Shown: one piece after another, positions 63,249-64,000 of the stretch | Layout of the letters: every line of letters begins with the position of its first letter | How positions within the stretch are numbered: the first letter of the stretch is position 1 | DNA from: Maribacter sp. PR1 | Lineage (GTDB): Bacteria; Bacteroidota; Bacteroidia; Flavobacteriales; Flavobacteriaceae | Direction: 5' to 3' | DNA: 64,000 bases | Assembly (NCBI RefSeq): GCF_028464145.1 | Contig: NZ_JAQPCG010000005.1 | Location: 358,459-422,458, forward strand | The notes under the pieces: generated by a model | Database searches by the model: none | The model's input: the letters and a program-made list of their open reading frames with translations, nothing else | What the model was told of the DNA's origin: nothing | Translations under genes and position numbers: made by a program

Positions 63249-64000
63249 ATGCAAGGCAAGAAGGATTATCAAGAAAAGCTGTTCGCCCATTTTCAATTGA
63301 GCGACCGTGTTCCCCAGCACAATTTTTACAGGCGTTTGAAAGAGGTATTGGATCTAGACTTCCTGTACCCCTTGACCAAGGGTCATTACGGCGATAGCGG
63401 CCAAAAGAGCATCGACCCCGTGGTGTTCTTCAAGTTGTGCTTGGTGGGGTACTTGGAGAACATCATTAGCGACCGTAAACTTATCGACCATTGTTCGATG
63501 CGATTGGACATCCTTTACTTTATCGGTTACGATATCGATGAGCCACTGCCCTGGCATAGTACGATAAGCCGAACACGCCAACTTTTCCCCGAGTCTATAT
63601 TTGAAAAGGTCTTTACCAAGGTATTGAAGCTTTGTATTGAAAAAGGAATGGTCGGCGGCCATACCCAGGCCATTGACAGTGCGCCCGTGAAAGCGAACGC
63701 AAGTATGGACACCTTGGAGCTTAAGGTGCCGGAAGAGGACCTTGACGAACATTTGCGCAAGGTACGTGCGCTCAGTGCTATGGACAAGGAAGGACCGCAC
63801 CGTAGATCCAAGAACGACAAGTCGGACAAAGGCCAACGCAGTGTTACGGCGAGCGAAAAAGAACTGGATGCGATAAAGGGCCGGAACAAGAAGTGGGCCA
63901 AGGACCAGGACCAACGTCCCGGTGCGGGCAACAAGGGGAGCAAGTACACCAGCAACAAGACGCACTACAGCCCTACGGACCCCGACGCACGCATCAGCGT
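63172..64000 (+). mobile_element. IS1182-family insertion sequence, left part
   Basis: The transposase gene plus its upstream region form the left part of an insertion sequence truncated by the window end. The left end is placed tentatively at the TTGTGC/GCACAA inverted repeat; it could lie anywhere between 63110 and 63248. It borders the cassette-like region and may have interrupted it. Confidence 0.6.
63249..64000 (+). CDS. IS1182-family transposase, N-terminal part
   Basis: An open frame runs from the ATG at 63249 to the window edge (250 codons, no stop). It reads QGKKDYQEKLFAHFQLSDRV, then SIDPVVFFKLCLVGYLENII, MRLDILYFIGYDIDEPLPW, HSTISRTRQLFPESIFEKVF and GGHTQAIDSAPVKANASMD. These are IS1182-type DDE transposase segments; the first catalytic Asp is probably in QAIDSAPVKANAS. 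It is clearly GC-richer than its neighbours, consistent with recent arrival. Whether it is intact cannot be seen. Frames on the opposite strand here are shadows. Confidence 0.88.
   Translation, partial: MQGKKDYQEKLFAHFQLSDRVPQHNFYRRLKEVLDLDFLYPLTKGHYGDSGQKSIDPVVFFKLCLVGYLENIISDRKLIDHCSMRLDILYFIGYDIDEPLPWHSTISRTRQLFPESIFEKVFTKVLKLCIEKGMVGGHTQAIDSAPVKANASMDTLELKVPEEDLDEHLRKVRALSAMDKEGPHRRSKNDKSDKGQRSVTASEKELDAIKGRNKKWAKDQDQRPGAGNKGSKYTSNKTHYSPTDPDARIS

Noticed and set aside
63354..63965. 203- and 143-codon minus-strand frames at the right end
   Set aside because: They are shadows of the GC-rich transposase frame on the plus strand, whose translation matches IS1182 transposases.

Overview
The window is a stretch of chromosome from a bacterium of the phylum Bacteroidota, most likely a marine member of the Flavobacteriaceae. 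The evidence is the AT-rich composition, the SusC-like TonB-dependent receptor next to a DUF4249 lipoprotein, flavobacterial families such as DUF4294, DUF6095 and DUF6495, promoter elements of the TTTG-N19-TAnnTTTG type, a SerB-SerA fusion, and a monomeric NADP isocitrate dehydrogenase. No rRNA, tRNA or CRISPR array was recognised.

Layout. 1-8.1 kb: start of a sirtuin (cut by the edge), TrmH, an SRPBCC protein, then a minus-strand run with an atypical metallophosphoesterase, a GH13 amylase lipoprotein, a surface-type protein, a DEAD-box RNA helicase behind a long leader, DUF4337 and RdgB. 8.1-18.1 kb: a membrane methyltransferase, the SatD/DUF3307 pair, an exported hydrolase, SerB-SerA, RlmH and the nadC-brkB-DUF2147-priA operon, closed by a strong terminator. 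18.2-28.2 kb: a LytTR regulator, the rpsF-rpsR-rplI operon, HisS, Nudix and M42 enzymes, and the DUF4249/TonB receptor pair. 28.3-36.6 kb, all minus: Icd, an unexplained 650-bp gap with an orphan hairpin, TrmD/L19, a long GAPDH and an HtrA protease. 36.7-51.8 kb: dapF-GNAT-mltG, a lysozyme-fold protein, dnaA with a phosphatase and an RsmI paralog, the ribD operon, and the prmC-LOG-ligA-antiporter operon.

51.8-64 kb is an accessory region read almost wholly on the minus strand: DinB, GNAT, two SnoaL/NTF2-like proteins, a serine hydrolase with an AraC regulator, an amidohydrolase, a SulP transporter, an unknown membrane protein and an esterase-TPR protein. The window ends inside an IS1182-family transposase.

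The most interesting part is 58.6-63.05 kb. Three minus-strand genes (SulP, a 167-aa protein, the esterase-TPR protein) are separated by 280-440-bp spacers built from shared, hairpin-rich repeats. The base string at the 5' boundary of each unit is complementary to a string at or just after the stop codon of the same unit. Two copies of a 43-bp repeat diverge immediately after a GTT. This is the geometry of integron gene cassettes and attC sites (RYYYAAC ... G/TTRRRY), so the region may be a cassette array without an integrase in view. Non-autonomous elements with inverted repeats are the main alternative.
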